NCBI GenBank assembly: GCA_023078555.1
Contig: CM041199.1
Location: 248,001 to 312,000, forward strand
Source: Ulva prolifera
Taxonomy: Eukaryota > Chlorophyta > Ulvophyceae > Ulvales > Ulvaceae
Length of the DNA: 64,000 nt
Direction of reading: 5' to 3'
The position numbers and the translations under genes were made by a program. The stretch's first letter is position 1, and each line of letters begins with the position of its first letter. Below, in pieces: positions 12,986 through 25,442 of the stretch. The notes beneath the pieces are model-generated. The model did not search any database, was not told the DNA's origin, and saw only the letters and a list, made by a program, of their open reading frames with translations.

Positions 12986-13558
12986 AGATGCAGGCGGCTC
13001 CACCTCCACACCTGTGGCTCGTTGTCCATATCTAGCACCCGCACCTGACGTGCACGTCTGCTCTGAAACGCATTCATGGTGTCTTCGATGTTACAATGCT
13101 AACTGCGCCTCAGCTCAGACGTGTCCACGGTCTCTAGAGCTTCTGATTTGCGAGAGATGCAGCGCACCGGTTTTACCTCAACCACCACTCTCCCATGTGG
13201 CCTCAAGGCATTCAAGCACAGCTGTCGTGGCAGCGCTGGTTCCACACGCTGATGCACGTCTATTGTAGACCTGGCCAACCATGGTCTTAGCGCTATAATT
13301 AATGAAACATGGACTGGGCACTGTGGCACGCGCGGTGTGTAGGCGCCTCCGCAGCACCTCCAGAAGGGGCCTAGCACCTCAACAGAGGCTGAAGCTTCAG
13401 TCCTAGGCCCGAGTGATGCTTAGTGTGACATACACCTACACACAGCGCAAGACCTGACAACACTGGTTTACAAATTCTACATGCTTCCTATGACATCATG
13501 CCTACACGGACGAAGCCGCCTCGAGCTCTCATCACTACTGCCCACCAGCGGACCCAGC

Positions 13559-14806
13559 CTACTCATCAGAGAACCTCTCCCTGACCTCTTTGCTAGCCCC
13601 TTGCGCCATTGCCCCCATCATCAGCTGGGCCATCCCTCCCATTTCCGTGGAGCCTGCATCGCAATCCACCACAACCAGGTTCTCCCCATAAGACCCGAAT
13701 GACAGCTCAGAGGCCGGAGCGAGCATGTAGTCTACCCCAGGCCTCAGCTCTGTCTCAGATAGCCAGGTGTGGCTGTGTGCCTTGAGGTCTTCCTGGTCTC
13801 CAACAAGCGCCCTGCAGTAGACTCGGGGCCCTCGAGCAAAGAGCTCGGCGTGCATCGCTGCGACTGTGCCACCAGTCTCCGGGACTTGGATGTCGCAGGT
13901 GTCCGAGGTGCCAATGCTCATGGCTGCCTGCACATCAACGTGATTGTGGCGCTTGTCACGTAAGGCCCTCAGGTGCACAGGTCTGTGACTGGTTTGGAGG
14001 ATGGACCTGAGGAGGCATGCTGAGCGACCTGGACAGCGTTCTGTTGCCCAAGGAACCCAGGATCCGAGTGCACTCACATCAGTCACTCAGGTCTTCATGG
14101 CGAGTAGGCCGTATGACAGGAGCCACATTACGGTAGGGATGGCAACAGCAACATGAGCAACAGAGCATGTTGCTCGTACTGGCGACCCGGAAAGAGAACT
14201 CAGAAACCACACAGGACAGTGTGTGATACCAGTTGCTGCCTGCAGCTCTGTATTTCTACATGGCGTCAGGCATTCTCGTTACTTGAGAGCAAACGTTGCC
14301 CTTCTTACCAACGGAGATGCAGAGGATGTTCTGAATTTCTGAACGGATCCAACGGCATACAGGCATCAATCACAGTGAAAGCATCAAGCCTCGTTATGGT
14401 ATGGCTTTCGGGAGGTTGTTGACTCGAAATCGTATCGAGTCCGCTGCGTGCAGCGCAGCTACAGGCCCTTCCCCGACACACATCCGTCCTTGACCTGATC
14501 ACTTCCACTCACACCCTGAGCAATGAAACGACACGTAATACTAGGTTTCTATGTGCAAGTATGCTTTTGTAATCGACACAGGCCATCAGAGCAGCAGCGG
14601 GTGTCCGCCATGTCGGAATGACATTCCATGCCGGTTTGCTTCGGGGTTGCATGATGATCACAAGAAGGTAGAATTACCTGCAGCTCTAATTTCTTGCCTG
14701 ATGGCGTGGTGACGACTGCATGGGCCTGGGGGATGATCGCAGACGAACGAGCTGTTGTAGTTGTGCTGGCAGATGGTCTGATGGCCAGCGAGAAGGGCGA
14801 AGCCAT
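13559..14806 (-). CDS. FHA-domain protein with plastid-type transit peptide
   Basis: The two-exon model is phase-consistent: exon 1 is 14806 to 14678, exon 2 is 13927 to 13559, giving 165 residues. The first about 30 residues (MASPFSLAIRPSASTTTTAR onward) are Ser/Thr/Ala-rich, lack acidic residues and look like a chloroplast transit peptide. The FHA fold follows across the splice: TPSGKKLELQ joins AAMSIGTSDTCDIQVPE, the usual strand followed by the IG(R/T)S...DI motif. Then come HAELFARG, the LSET turn, the L-G-V-D-Y-M-L strand and ELSFGS. FHA domains bind phosphothreonine. The canonical Arg after IG is Thr here, which may weaken phospho-binding. The family resembles small plastid FHA proteins of plants (established knowledge); the client is unknown. 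Confidence 0.75.
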
Positions 14807-15673
14807 AGTGTTCCTGCTAAAGCGCGAAGGTTTCATCGTCTGGCCCAGCTGCGGTCAACACGTACACTGCTCAACGTTATAGCTAGGAATCTTGTCCGTA
14901 TTGTGAATACGTGCCCTTGTGAAGGCCTTGGTGCAAGTCTCAACAAACACGGAGCAGGGATGCTTTGCACTGTTCAGATGGCAATGTGTACGTACGAGGT
15001 ATCATCATTTGCAATCTCGCTGGGCACATGAGATTCGGCGATTGTACAGTGCCGCTAGCGCCATTGCCGGATCCGACGTCGACACGAATCCGAAGCAGAT
15101 ACGTGGACATGCATGCGGCATGCATGGTTGGGCGGTGGCAGAAGACCTCAACGTGGGCATCACACCCAGGCATCTGCCTCAGCGCCTCGAGAGCCTCGAC
15201 ATGTGCCACACACATCCTAGCACAATGTCACGAGGCCAAGTCGAGGAGGCTGACAGCACCGCTGGTACTGCATAGTAGCGCAACACAATTTTACAAGACT
15301 GTCTATCACATTGGACAGTCCTCACAACGCTCTATGCCATTGTGCCATGTGTTTACACACACTGGCCAACTCTGGCTCTATTCCAACCACTCTGGCTCAG
15401 CCTCACAACAGTCCTCACAACACTCTATGTCATTTTTACATCATGATGTGTGTATACACACATCATGTGTGTATACACCCACCCACCAACTCCGGCTGCC
15501 AGCACCGCCGCACGGCCACAGTCCAGACCGTGGCTGCACAATCAAATTTAAGTTGACTCATGTGAACACTGGCAGCCAGCCACACAATGCACGGGCTGCG
15601 GCTGCGGTCAGTTATGGCTTGCATATATCGGCGATCGCTGACAATCGGCGGACGCACGCTCCGTGCGTGTCTT

Positions 15674-15898
15674 GTAAAGTAAAGTAAAGTAAATCTAAAT
15701 TTACTGAGCCGTATCCTATTGGACATTGACAACTCCGAATTAACGGGACCACATATGCCGAAGGGGTAAACCACCTGGAAACCCCCCTCAGACGACCGTA
15801 CGCAACTCACAGGGCCTCCTCCTGTGCTAAGCGAGGTGGTCACGTGCGGCCGTTTCGATTCCCCAAAGCGCACGCAGAATCGAACCCACGACCTCCTG
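15674..15898 (-). mobile_element. tRNA-related SINE, copy A
   Basis: Read on the minus strand the element starts with a tRNA-like T-arm/B-box (GGTTCGATTC inside GTGGGTTCGATTCTGCG). It continues through a conserved body (CGGCATATGTGGTCCCGTTA, then TGTCAATGTCC) and ends in a (TTTAC)n tail. It is nearly identical to the copies at 24475-24694 and 59283-59503. The B-box implies RNA polymerase III transcription. The tail is probably what the partner reverse transcriptase recognises. Confidence 0.85.
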
Positions 15899-16403
15899 AA
15901 ACGGAGGGGGTAGCTTTTAATCCGTCCTCAACCCATTGCTGTGGGCGGCCCGGCCCGCCGCGCCCGACCCCCACGTCTGCACACTTCACGGCATGCAGGC
16001 TGGACACTCTGCATGCATGACTGCTCTCGACCAACCACGTCATGGCCGACCCCGATGCAAGCTCACGATGGACCTCGCCCACAACCGCATCGCCGTCGGC
16101 TGTTCATGCCATCATCGACGTACCGCATGCTGCGCTCGATCGCAACTGCAGATTCCAAAGCCTCAATTGACAATGGAGCACAGAAACACGGCAAGCGATC
16201 ACAGGTCAACGTGGTACGACAGTGGCGGCAGCAATTGGTGAGGTTTGCGGCTGGGAAGTCACTGCACTGTGGCCGCCGCGCCGCGGCTGCTGCTGTAGCC
16301 GGCCACAGAACGTTCTGTGCAGACAGGCACGCGGGGGCTGCGGACGGTGCTGTCCATGGCTTCACACCGGCCGCTGAAAGCGGACGCAGCAGGGTCTGCA
16401 CAT

Positions 16404-16510
16404 GTGGCAATCCAGTGATATGGCCGCTATACCACTGGATTGCAACAGGAGCTTTTGCCTGTGGCAAACCGGAACCACGAGGTATAGCGGCCATATCATC
16501 GTTTTGCAAC
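16404..16510. repeat. nested hairpin cluster, CAATCCAGTG family
   Basis: CAATCCAGTG at about 16408 pairs with CACTGGATTG at about 16433. In addition GATATGGCCGCTATACC pairs with GGTATAGCGGCCATATC about 50 bp downstream. The result is two alternative stem-loops sharing sequence, a structure seen in foldback or MITE remnants. No coding frame crosses it. Confidence 0.65.
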
Positions 16511-19289
16511 AGGGTCAGCCTGGACACTTCCATCATGAGATATCTCCATTATATCACAGGTCCCCAGAGTCGTGTCCCTAGCATGTCGGGGTGCTGTGAG
16601 GCTCGGTCTTGCGGTCAACATGCTGTGGCCTTTGCAGCACCCGTGATGTTTTCTCCCTGCATGTGTGTGTTCCGTGTTTGCAATGGTCTATGTGAGATCC
16701 CTCAGCATTGGTGTACTTGACACACACACACACACACATCATCTGAGGAAGTGATGCAGATGCACTGCCTTTGACCTCACAGGCGAGTATCCCAGCATAC
16801 ACAGCCCTGCACTGCAACATAATCATCTATCGTACAGAAACACTGCTTTTGGATACAGGGCCTTCTCAAACCACCCCAGCCACGGTGCTGCAGCCTCCCA
16901 CATTCCACACACGGGCCCGTCAGCACAGGTGTGCTTAAGCACAGGTGTGCCCACTAAGCTTGCGCATGGGGCATCTCGACACTGCAACGGGACCATGTGA
17001 TACTGATGAGCATGTAGCAATGGGGACAGTGGCGTGCCTCCGCTGAGCTGTAGTCACCTTTGTCAACTCAGTGCGTTGCGGCACAAATGACCGACCGCCA
17101 TATGCAGAAACAAGAGCTGAGTTATAAAATGCACTTGAAGGATGTTGGTCTTTTAATCTCCACGCTAAAATGTTACCAAATATATTCTGTCGAACAATTC
17201 ATTGCTTTGCTTTACATTGTCCAGCAGCAGCAGTATTGTTACTATTAATATTCATTATTTATAATATGTTATTTTCATCGTGAAGACCTATGTCTAAACC
17301 GGCGTTGAAAAAGTGCCGTGGCGACATCCATCCGAACGATGAAGATGCTGGCTGTGTCGAGCAGGAAGCCTGACAACTGCAAGGTCCACGCATGCTGGAG
17401 AAGAGCATCCAGCATCACAATGGGCGTTGGCACGTGAGTCATTTTCCATGGGGCAGAGAGCGCGAACATCACAGGTGACAGTGCGATGGTATGGAGCAGG
17501 AAGGTCTTTTGGCTGTTGCAGCCTCCAGTTGACAAGCTCGATTTCCAGTGAACCGCCAGGGAGGCTGTCCAGGGAAGCCGTGGTGGCTGCTTGTTCACAG
17601 TCTGCCGTGTATCAGATCGAGCCCAGTGAGCAGAGCGCCTCGGTCAATCAATTCTCCTTGTAGGGCTCAAGTGCATAACAACAAGATGAGCAATCAGCAG
17701 AAACGAAAAAAATGTGATGTGATCAAATGTAATGTCGACACATGACCGGTGAGGCCGACCAGTCAAAGGCACAGACCCTCCACGCCTTCCAGACTGCCGG
17801 AGTTTAAGCACCTGTCCGGCTTGAAGCAGTGATGTATGGAACTGTCAGTCAGTGGCATGTGCTGCGCAGTGTCCTGCCCCAAAGGGGGTGCACTCCACAC
17901 TTAGAGCCCCATTAAAGGAAAGACATGCGGTCAGATGCATTAGTCATATATGTAGCTGATGAATATGTTTTGATCCAGTGTTGGTGGTCCCTGATGGTCT
18001 CAAGAGTGCAACAGGAACGTCTGGGAAGGCCATGGCTCCACGGCCGCATGCACAGCCAGCTTGAATCAAGTGTGTAAAACACATTCGCAGAGGGGCACTG
18101 CATGCTATGCAAGATAGCTGCTCTGGCGATGCCGGCACAATTCGGCAAAGAAATTTTACATGGTGCTCCGCAAGCATCAGTGATTGCACGAGACATGCCA
18201 GGCACACGAAAGCCAAATCACCTGCGTGTAAGCACCATGTCAACTATGATCTGAGACGCTGATGCTGGTGGTCAAGACCAAAGTCGTAGGCGCGGCTTGT
18301 CGAAGTGCCTCCAGGACAAAAGCATGACTGCCATTCGTTCCTTACTCATGCAACCATCTTGCACCACAGGCCTTGCCGTCAGCTGGCAGGACATGGCGGA
18401 CCTTAGGCAGTCAAATTCACTGAGACACTACCTCACGGCGCGCGGGATCATGCGGCTCGGAGCATGTGCAGTCTTGAAGTGGATCACCACGAAGCACTGC
18501 ACACTCTGGCCACGTCGCTGACGTACGACCGTTTATGTCGACGAAGCAGGTGTGAAATGCGTCGCTGTCGCAGCGCGCTCTCTTCCGGGACACATAACAA
18601 GGTTCCAAAGTGTCTGATGAATCGCGCTGATCTTACAACAATGTAACGCATGCTGCTTCCACTGTGTATCGGATCTTGCTTGACAAGGTGTGGTTGCGAG
18701 ACAGCGGCGCTTGTGGCCAAGGGGACCCCGTGCTACATGAACGGGGCGATACAGGCAAACGGCGTCGGGATGGGCGATACCTCGACCTGCTGTAGAGCAT
18801 TGCAGTGCACACGTTGCACTTCAGGCGGAACATGCCCTGTATCATAGCCTCTCTGCGCGCGGAAACCTCTGTCACCAATTGGCTCTTGTTAACGGCATGC
18901 AGTTCTCCTCACAACACGGGCCATGGCGCCCCTCAGCTGAGCTTCCAATGTCTTGAACCTGTCAACTCATGAAGTAATAAGGCTGTAATGTGGGAACCAG
19001 ACGCGAAGAAGCGGGGGAGAGCATACGCAGAAAAGTTCGGCCAGCCCACTCTGCCCCAGCTGGGGGACGAGACCGGAGGTGCAATAGTTAGGTATCAGGT
19101 GTGGAATCTGGGCTATCCTGGTGTGCTTAGGAAGGGCGTAGGAAGATCGCGGGGCTGGTTCTTGTGGTTTGCATGCATACTTCAGCGGATGTGCCATTGT
19201 GCGGTGCTGCATTGCTGTTGCAAACATTCACCAGAATATGTGCAGATGTGATTGAAGCTACCGTGATGTGGTTTGCGCATGCTGCTTGC

Positions 19290-22200
19290 GTGCAGGTCGT
19301 CAGTGCTAAAGAGAGGCTGAAGCGTGCGAGTCCGGTATCCGCAAAGGAAGAAGTCACCAATGCAACTCTAGATCTCCTGCTTGCAGCTAGGCAACGGCTA
19401 CGGCCTATTTCAGCCAGACAAGATAGCTCTTCCAGTGCTGGTGTGTCGCCTCGCCGAGTCCTCGATGGCACTGTTGCAAGTCAGCGCCATTTTCCTCGTG
19501 AGGGGGGCGCGCTGCTTCCATATATTGAATTGAGTTGCCTGACGCTTCCCTGTATGCATGTATATGAAACTTCATGTATGTTTGAGAGTGCATCCCGTAG
19601 ATCGGAAGAATTGGTGCGCCAGGATTTATGGTGCCCACCGGCCCCGATAGGCGGTAAGCAGCCAACACGAAGACATCTGCTTACACATCATCTTGATACT
19701 CACGTTCGTTTATGTATTGTTTCCAGATGAAAGTGGCCAGGATTCTCAATTTCAGCCAACCTTGCGCGGCACCAGGAATGTTGATTGCGCACAGAGCGCA
19801 GTGCGAGACCGTCCAGGGACCCCAGATGCGCGGCATTCGTCCAAAACTTCCAATACTCACATTTCGGCCGACGCATACACGAGCGCGCGCCGCTGCTTTG
19901 ACCTGCCAGAGAGCCCAGCCCGAGCACCCACCACCTGGGAGGACTCGTCGCGCGCGGGCGCAAGGTCATCCTCGAATCATTACAGCAAGCACATCCATGA
20001 CCTTCATCATAGAGTCTGTAAAGTTCGGCGGCGAGAGGAAGAACAGGTAAGCTCTTCCCACACGGGGCCCTGGTCGCAAGTTACCCCGGGCCCGTGAGCA
20101 CTTTTGTCGCGGAATTCCAACATCGCTCTTTCAAATTTCGAGCCATTCCAGCAACATGAGACTGTACAACTTCGAAGAATCACCCGCGCTCGCTCGCTTG
20201 AGCTGCAGACCATGTCCTAGCCGGCACTACAGCTCGGTGCACAGTCATCACTTGAGTACACATAGCTCACCAATGCAGCACCATTGCTCCCCAAGCTCAC
20301 CTCTAACACAAACGCCTCTCTTGACACGTCTCGACGTGCAGCGGCTGGAAGCGGAACAACTGATAGAGCAAGCTCAGGAGCTCCTCAAGCAGAGCCGGGC
20401 GCTCTACGATGACGGGGGTGCCCGGTCCAGCTGGACCAAGGTCCCCATGTCTTTCGTCCGGCAGCTGTGGGACGCGAACCCCTGGTTCCGCCCGCCTATA
20501 CACGAGGAAGCCGATGGATCCATCCCTTCCTCACCCGAAAGCCTCTCCCCTTTCCCGAGTGCACCTCAAGGGCAGCCAACCTCAGCCGTTTTTTCCCCCA
20601 TAGCCACCACGGAAGCCCTAAGCCTACGAGACCTGGACCCCATGCCACTGCATGCTACATCCGGTGCTCATCCAGCCCCATATTCCTCCACTTCAGCGCA
20701 CACAGCAACGCACACAGCGGCGGCGTGCGACGCAAGTCGCCCGCTGCTGCCCCCGCTCCACCTCACCCCAGTTTCCACACAGTCCTCCTTCCGGACGCCT
20801 GGCACAAAGACCGCCCCGTCGACACCGCTGTCGCGCACACTCACGCGGCAGGCGTCAAACCACAGCACCGACATGTCCCCGCCGTCGACGCCCGCGCAGG
20901 TCACCCTCGCGGCGCCGCCGGCCACGGCCGCGGAGGCACAGGTCACGCCGCGCACGCGCCGCGCGCTCATGACCGGGCTGCTCACCGGCGTGCGCGAGCG
21001 CCTCGGCCGCGGCCGCCGCGACGCCGGCGGGGCAGACCCTGCGCAGCCCCTCCGCCAGCGCAGCCTCTCGGAAGACGCGGGGCTGCGGCGGCGCCGCGAG
21101 GCGGCGGCGGAGGCCGCACTTGCGGAGCTGGAGGCGCGGTGGCACGGCGGCGCCGTGCCGCCGCGGCCGGCGGCCTGTGGGCCGAGCGCGAGGGCGCCGA
21201 GGGCGCCCGGCGCGAGGCGGGTGCAGTGCAGCAGCCCATGCGGCAGGGGCGGGTGCTGCTGGTGCGGGGACGCGCTGTGCGTGCACAGCAGGCTTGGCGT
21301 GAAACAAGGATCACAGACACGTACCACAGGTGTTGCCCCCTGTGCTGTGCATGCATGCTGCCGTCACGGCTGTTGGTGTCGTGCCTTGCGGGCCGAGGGG
21401 GCCTTTTAGTTGAGGGTCCTTCGGCCACAGGGGAAGTGTTGCTGCCTCTCGCATGTGGTGGCGCTGTCGCTGTGACACGTGCGTTGTGGTGCAGGCGCTG
21501 CCATGAGTGCATCAGCAGACGCACAGGCAGGCTCTGGTGCTGCGGTCAAGGTCCCTGCAGAAGCCAAGGCACCTGCCGCAGCACCGGCAGCTGCACCAGC
21601 CCCTCCGCCACCTCCACTGCCGCCTCGTCCTGCGGGAGCTGCCCCGCCACCACCTCCGCCCCTCCCACCGCCGCCCGCCGGCTCCACAGCACCGCCCGGC
21701 CCCAAACCCCCTCCTCCGCCGCCGCCACCCCCCCTTCGTCCGGGTGCCGGCGGTGCGCCCCCGCCTCCTCCCCCCCCGCTTCCAGGCAAGGCTGGAGCAC
21801 CCCCACCTCCACCGCCTCCCCCGCCTCGCGCAAAAGGTGGCGGCCCGCCGCCTCCGCCACCCCCGCCTGGCCGCGGCGGGCCGCGTGGCGGCGTGCTATC
21901 GCCGAAAGTTCGCACCGCGCTGCTGGCGGACGCCAAGCCGCTGGTGCCCCGCGGCGCGGACCCCACGCGGCTCGACGAGCTCACGATCGACATCCGCAAG
22001 CTCCACATCGACCAGGTGATGCCGAAGGGGCCAACGCTGTTTGCGGCGATGCTGGACGTCCCCCGCGCCGCTCTCGAGCAGTTTGTGCTGTGCGCCGCCC
22101 CCGTCCCCTCTGGCTGCTTGCTGCGATGCCTGTGTGTTCTGCAGCGCTGGGGCGTGCATACCTGCAGTCCATGCGGTGTCCCTGCACATGCCGATGATTT

Positions 22201-25200
22201 CTATGCAGCTGGATTTGCAGTAGTGTGTACGCGGATTCTTCTCCGTGTGGCTGCTCTCTACCCTGCTGTTGGGTCATCTGCTGCCACTAGCGGTGCTTCA
22301 TCTGGTGTTGTCAACTTGTCAGGGTGATCCAGCAAGGATTGTGGTGTAGAAATGTACTCACACGAATTGCAACGATAGATAGTATGATGCACACAGCAGC
22401 TAATGTCGCACACCACGACTGTGAACCGGGCTTCTGCTGTTCTCATTGTATCACTGATGGTGCCGTTCGTACGCTGTCTAGTCCCACACAGGTGCTTCGC
22501 CAAGGTGAAGGAGCCACCCCGCTCCGGCCGCACCTCCCGCGCCAGCGCCACCTCTCCCGAGCCCGGCGCCGCACCAGCCACCCCCACCGCCGCAGACGCA
22601 GCAGCGCCGAGCCCCGGAGGCTCGCGCTCCAACACCGCCGCGACCATCCACATCCTCGACGCGAAGCGCGCGCAGAACGTCGAGATCACACTCAAGGCGT
22701 TCAAGCGGCCGCTTGCGGAGCTCGCGGGCGCGGTCGCGCGCATGGAAGCGGCGGAGCTGCCGCGCGAGGCGATCCCGCAGCTCGTGTCGATCATGCCGGC
22801 TGAGGCGGACTACGAGCGGCTGCGGGCGGGGATCGAGGCGGCAGGGGGCCGTGCCGCGGTCGGCGGCCGCCTCGGCGTCGCGGAGGCGTTCTTCCTGCTG
22901 CTATTGGACATCCCGGCAGCGCGGGAGAAGGCGGAGGCGCTGGAGTTCAAGGTCACGTTCACAGACATCGTCGCGGAGCTGCAGGTGCGCGCCCGCGGCA
23001 TGCGGTGATTCTTGGTGCCTCTACACGCATGCATGCGTGTGTGGTGCAGTCTCTGGGATGGCTGCATTGCAGATAGTCGCCTCCGGAGGTTCGCAGATCT
23101 AGCGTGCGAGAATCGTGCGCTGCAGTGGGGGCAGCGTGCACCGCCCTCCAGACGCGCTCTACGCATGCTCGCGCCACCTTTTGTTTTTTGTATCGCGAGC
23201 TGTGATCCGATGGAACGCCGGCGTGTTGGTGGCTTCAGCGTGGCGGTGCTGTGCAGGAGGTGTGCAGCAGCATGGAGGCGGCGGTGGCGGAGGTGCGCGC
23301 GTGCGGCGGGCTCTCGGTGATCGCGCGCGCCGTGCTCGCGTTCAGCAACCGCCTGCGCCTCGCCGGCAGCCTCGCGGCGGGCGCGGAGGGCAACGCGGCG
23401 CAGCTGCAGGTGCTGCAGCGGCGCGCCGTCGCGGCGTACGACGTGGCGAGGCTGCCGCAGCTTCTCGACACGCGCACGCTGCTTGGCGGCGGCACCAAGC
23501 TCTCGCACGTCCTTGTGGCCATGTGCGGCACCCCAACGCTCAGATGCTGTGCGTGTGCATGCGCGCGCGAGCGCGTGCGCTGGGGATACTGTTTTTTGTA
23601 TGTATGTATGTCTGCATTGTCGCGCATCCATATCTGTTGGGAGATTGACCACTCCGAAATCCGGGATTGCACGAGGCATTCAAGCTGCGTATTGCGGCGA
23701 ACATGTGGTGTGCGATACTTCAGCATGGGTGCCCTGGCGGTTGCTGGCTCTGAGCGCAGGTGATGGTGCCATAGGTGGAGTCGTGTGCTGCTGACTACCT
23801 CTGGGCCCTGCAGCTTGGTTAGGTCAACGTGAGCGTACCTGCCCCCATAAGTGGGGTTGGGCCCTCGCGCTATGCTGCTGCTGTCAATCTGGGCTTGCAA
23901 AGGGGGGCTCCTACCGCAAGCGTTTTGCAATACAACTGCTTTCAGCACAGACGGCCGGAGTTACACAGCATCATACGCTCTAGAGGCTTCAATGTGCCTG
24001 TGGGTGTGGCTGTGTCATCATTATATTCCATGTAAGGTTTCGTGCATGCACCCACGTGTGCTGACACGGCGTCGGGGCACAGGTTGGAGCAGACCCGGCC
24101 GGACGCACTCGCCCTGCACGAGGCGATGCCGTCGCTGCCCCGCGGGGCGGAGCACACGTTCGAGAGTGTCGCGCGGCGCCTCGCGGAGCTCAACGCCGGC
24201 ATCGCCGCCGTCCGCACGCAGGCGCACGCGGCCGACCGCGCCGCCGCCGGGCCCAGCGCAACAGCGACCGCGGCCGCGCCGGGGAGCGGTGCAGACGCCG
24301 CGTTGGCGGCGGGCGGCGGCCCGGGCCTGCAGTCGCACCCGCTGCCGTCACTGCTGCTCGGCGATGGGCCCGCTAGCGGCGGCAGCCTCGGGAGTCTGGG
24401 AGGTGCGGGCCGAATGCGGTGCTGCAGAGTGACCGCCTGAGTGTTCCATGCTGTCCATAACCGACCTGCTGTCTGTAAAGTAAAGTAAACCTGAATTTAC
24501 TGAGCCGTATCCTATTGGACATTGACAACTCCAAAGTAACGGGACCACATATGCCGAAGGGGTAAACCAACTGGAAACCCCCCTCAGACGACCGTACGCA
24601 ACTCACAGGGCCTCCTCCTGTGCTAAGCGAGGTGGTCACGTACGGCCGTTTCGATTCCCCAAAGCGCACGCAGAATCGAACCCACGACCTCCTGTCGCTT
24701 CGCCGTTCAGTGCCTGTGTTGGAGCGGGGCAAGGTCATGTGCTCCATGCATTGCACAGGTGCCGCAGCTCAACCGGTGCTACGAGGTGACTCTGCACTGT
24801 GGAGCGATCGAGAAAACAGGTGTTGCTGCAGGCACCCCGGTGCCGTCGTGTGAAGCTATGTCTGGCCCAGTGTCCCCCCTGGCGGCCGCGGGCCCCTCCT
24901 CCGGCTCCCCCTGCGCCTCCGTCTCGCCGACTCTGGGGATCTGCGGTTCGGATGCCGCCCGCCCCGCCCCAGACGCTCACCAGCACACGCCGCAGAAGGC
25001 CGCCCACCCCGGCCTCCACCCGCCCGCCGGCAGCCCCTCTGAACCACACAGCCCCGAGTTCAGAGCGCCGGCGGGGAGCCCCCTGCTGCGCTCCGGCGGC
25101 GGCGGCCGTGGAGAGGGCGGCGAGGCGTGCACGCCGCAGCTGCTCTCGCGGCCGAGCGGCGGCGCGCCGGAGCCGTCCCCGCAGAGCGACGCCCTGTGGG

Positions 25201-25442
25201 CGTTCCTGCGCTCCGCGGAGGGGCAGGTGGCGGCGCTGGAGGCGCGGCTGGCCGCGGCTGAGGCGGACTTTGCGACGCTGCTCGCGTTTTTCGGGCAGAA
25301 GGTGCCGGCCGCGGAGGCCCTGCGCACGGCGCAACCAGCCGCGTTCCTCTCGCTGGTGGTGAAGATCGTGGACGGCATCAGCACGGCGCGTGCACAGCGG
25401 GAGCAGGTCGATGCGTGCGCCTCCGGGAGCTGCGACGCTTGA
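19290..25442 (+). CDS. formin (FH1-FH2 actin nucleator)
   Basis: Formins nucleate and elongate unbranched actin filaments. The FH1 exon (21495-22080) encodes long polyproline runs. FH2 is spread over exons 22492-22984, 23257-23522, 24083-24402 and 24832-25442; all joins from 21495 onward are phase-consistent. FH2 landmarks are LEQCFAKVKE, LDAKRAQNVEITLKAF, EAFFLLLLDIPAAREK, the KLSHVLVAM helix and a C-terminal coiled segment ending at the TGA. Upstream exons 19737-20046 and 20342 to about 21176 join in phase into a charged coiled-coil (RRREEEQRLEAEQLIEQAQE) and then a Ser/Pro-rich region; their link to FH1 and the first exon near 19290 are less certain. The usual GNxxN turn of FH2 reads FSNRLR here. 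FH2 has long Ala/Pro-rich inserts (after KVKEPPRSGR and before SDALWAF). A SINE lies in the last intron. Confidence 0.85.
24475..24694 (-). mobile_element. tRNA-related SINE, copy B, in formin intron
   Basis: This copy is nearly identical to copy A over its full length, with B-box GGTTCGATTC at its minus-strand 5' end and a (TTTAC)n tail. It is antisense to the formin gene inside the intron between 24402 and 24832, which otherwise splices in phase. High similarity to copies A and C suggests fairly recent family activity. Confidence 0.85.

Larger units (their letters stand above)
11319..13558. other. intergenic stretch with tandem repeats
   Basis: No gene is supported. A GC-rich open frame at 11812-12252 lacks any domain and is probably chance. 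The stretch contains a direct repeat of GTGGCCACGAGTGTCAC at about 12128-12164, a 42-bp imperfect palindrome at 12642-12683 and a tandem-repeat block at 12865-12985. Confidence 0.45.
14807..19289. other. intergenic repeat-rich stretch, no supported gene
   Basis: This stretch holds a SINE copy (15674-15898), direct repeats of CTCACAAC-type sequence at 15315-15430, an inverted TGTGTGTATACACACATCA block near 15446-15475, the hairpin cluster at 16404-16510 and a CA microsatellite at about 16720-16738. An AT-rich segment lies at 17100-17290. Open frames at 17275-17598 (-) and 18988-19251 (+) have no domain; the latter could belong to the 5' region of the formin gene, but I cannot show a splice. 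Confidence 0.45.

Noticed and set aside
20467-22197. A 576-residue plus-strand open frame
   Set aside because: It overlaps two formin exons in another frame, runs across a phase-validated intron and is Arg/Ala-rich in the way GC-rich shadows are. The FH1 polyproline reading in the other frame is clearly the coding one.
23642-23675. A possible SINE remnant (GGGAGATTGACCACTCCGAA)
   Set aside because: It resembles the SINE body only weakly over about 25 bases, too short and diverged to claim.
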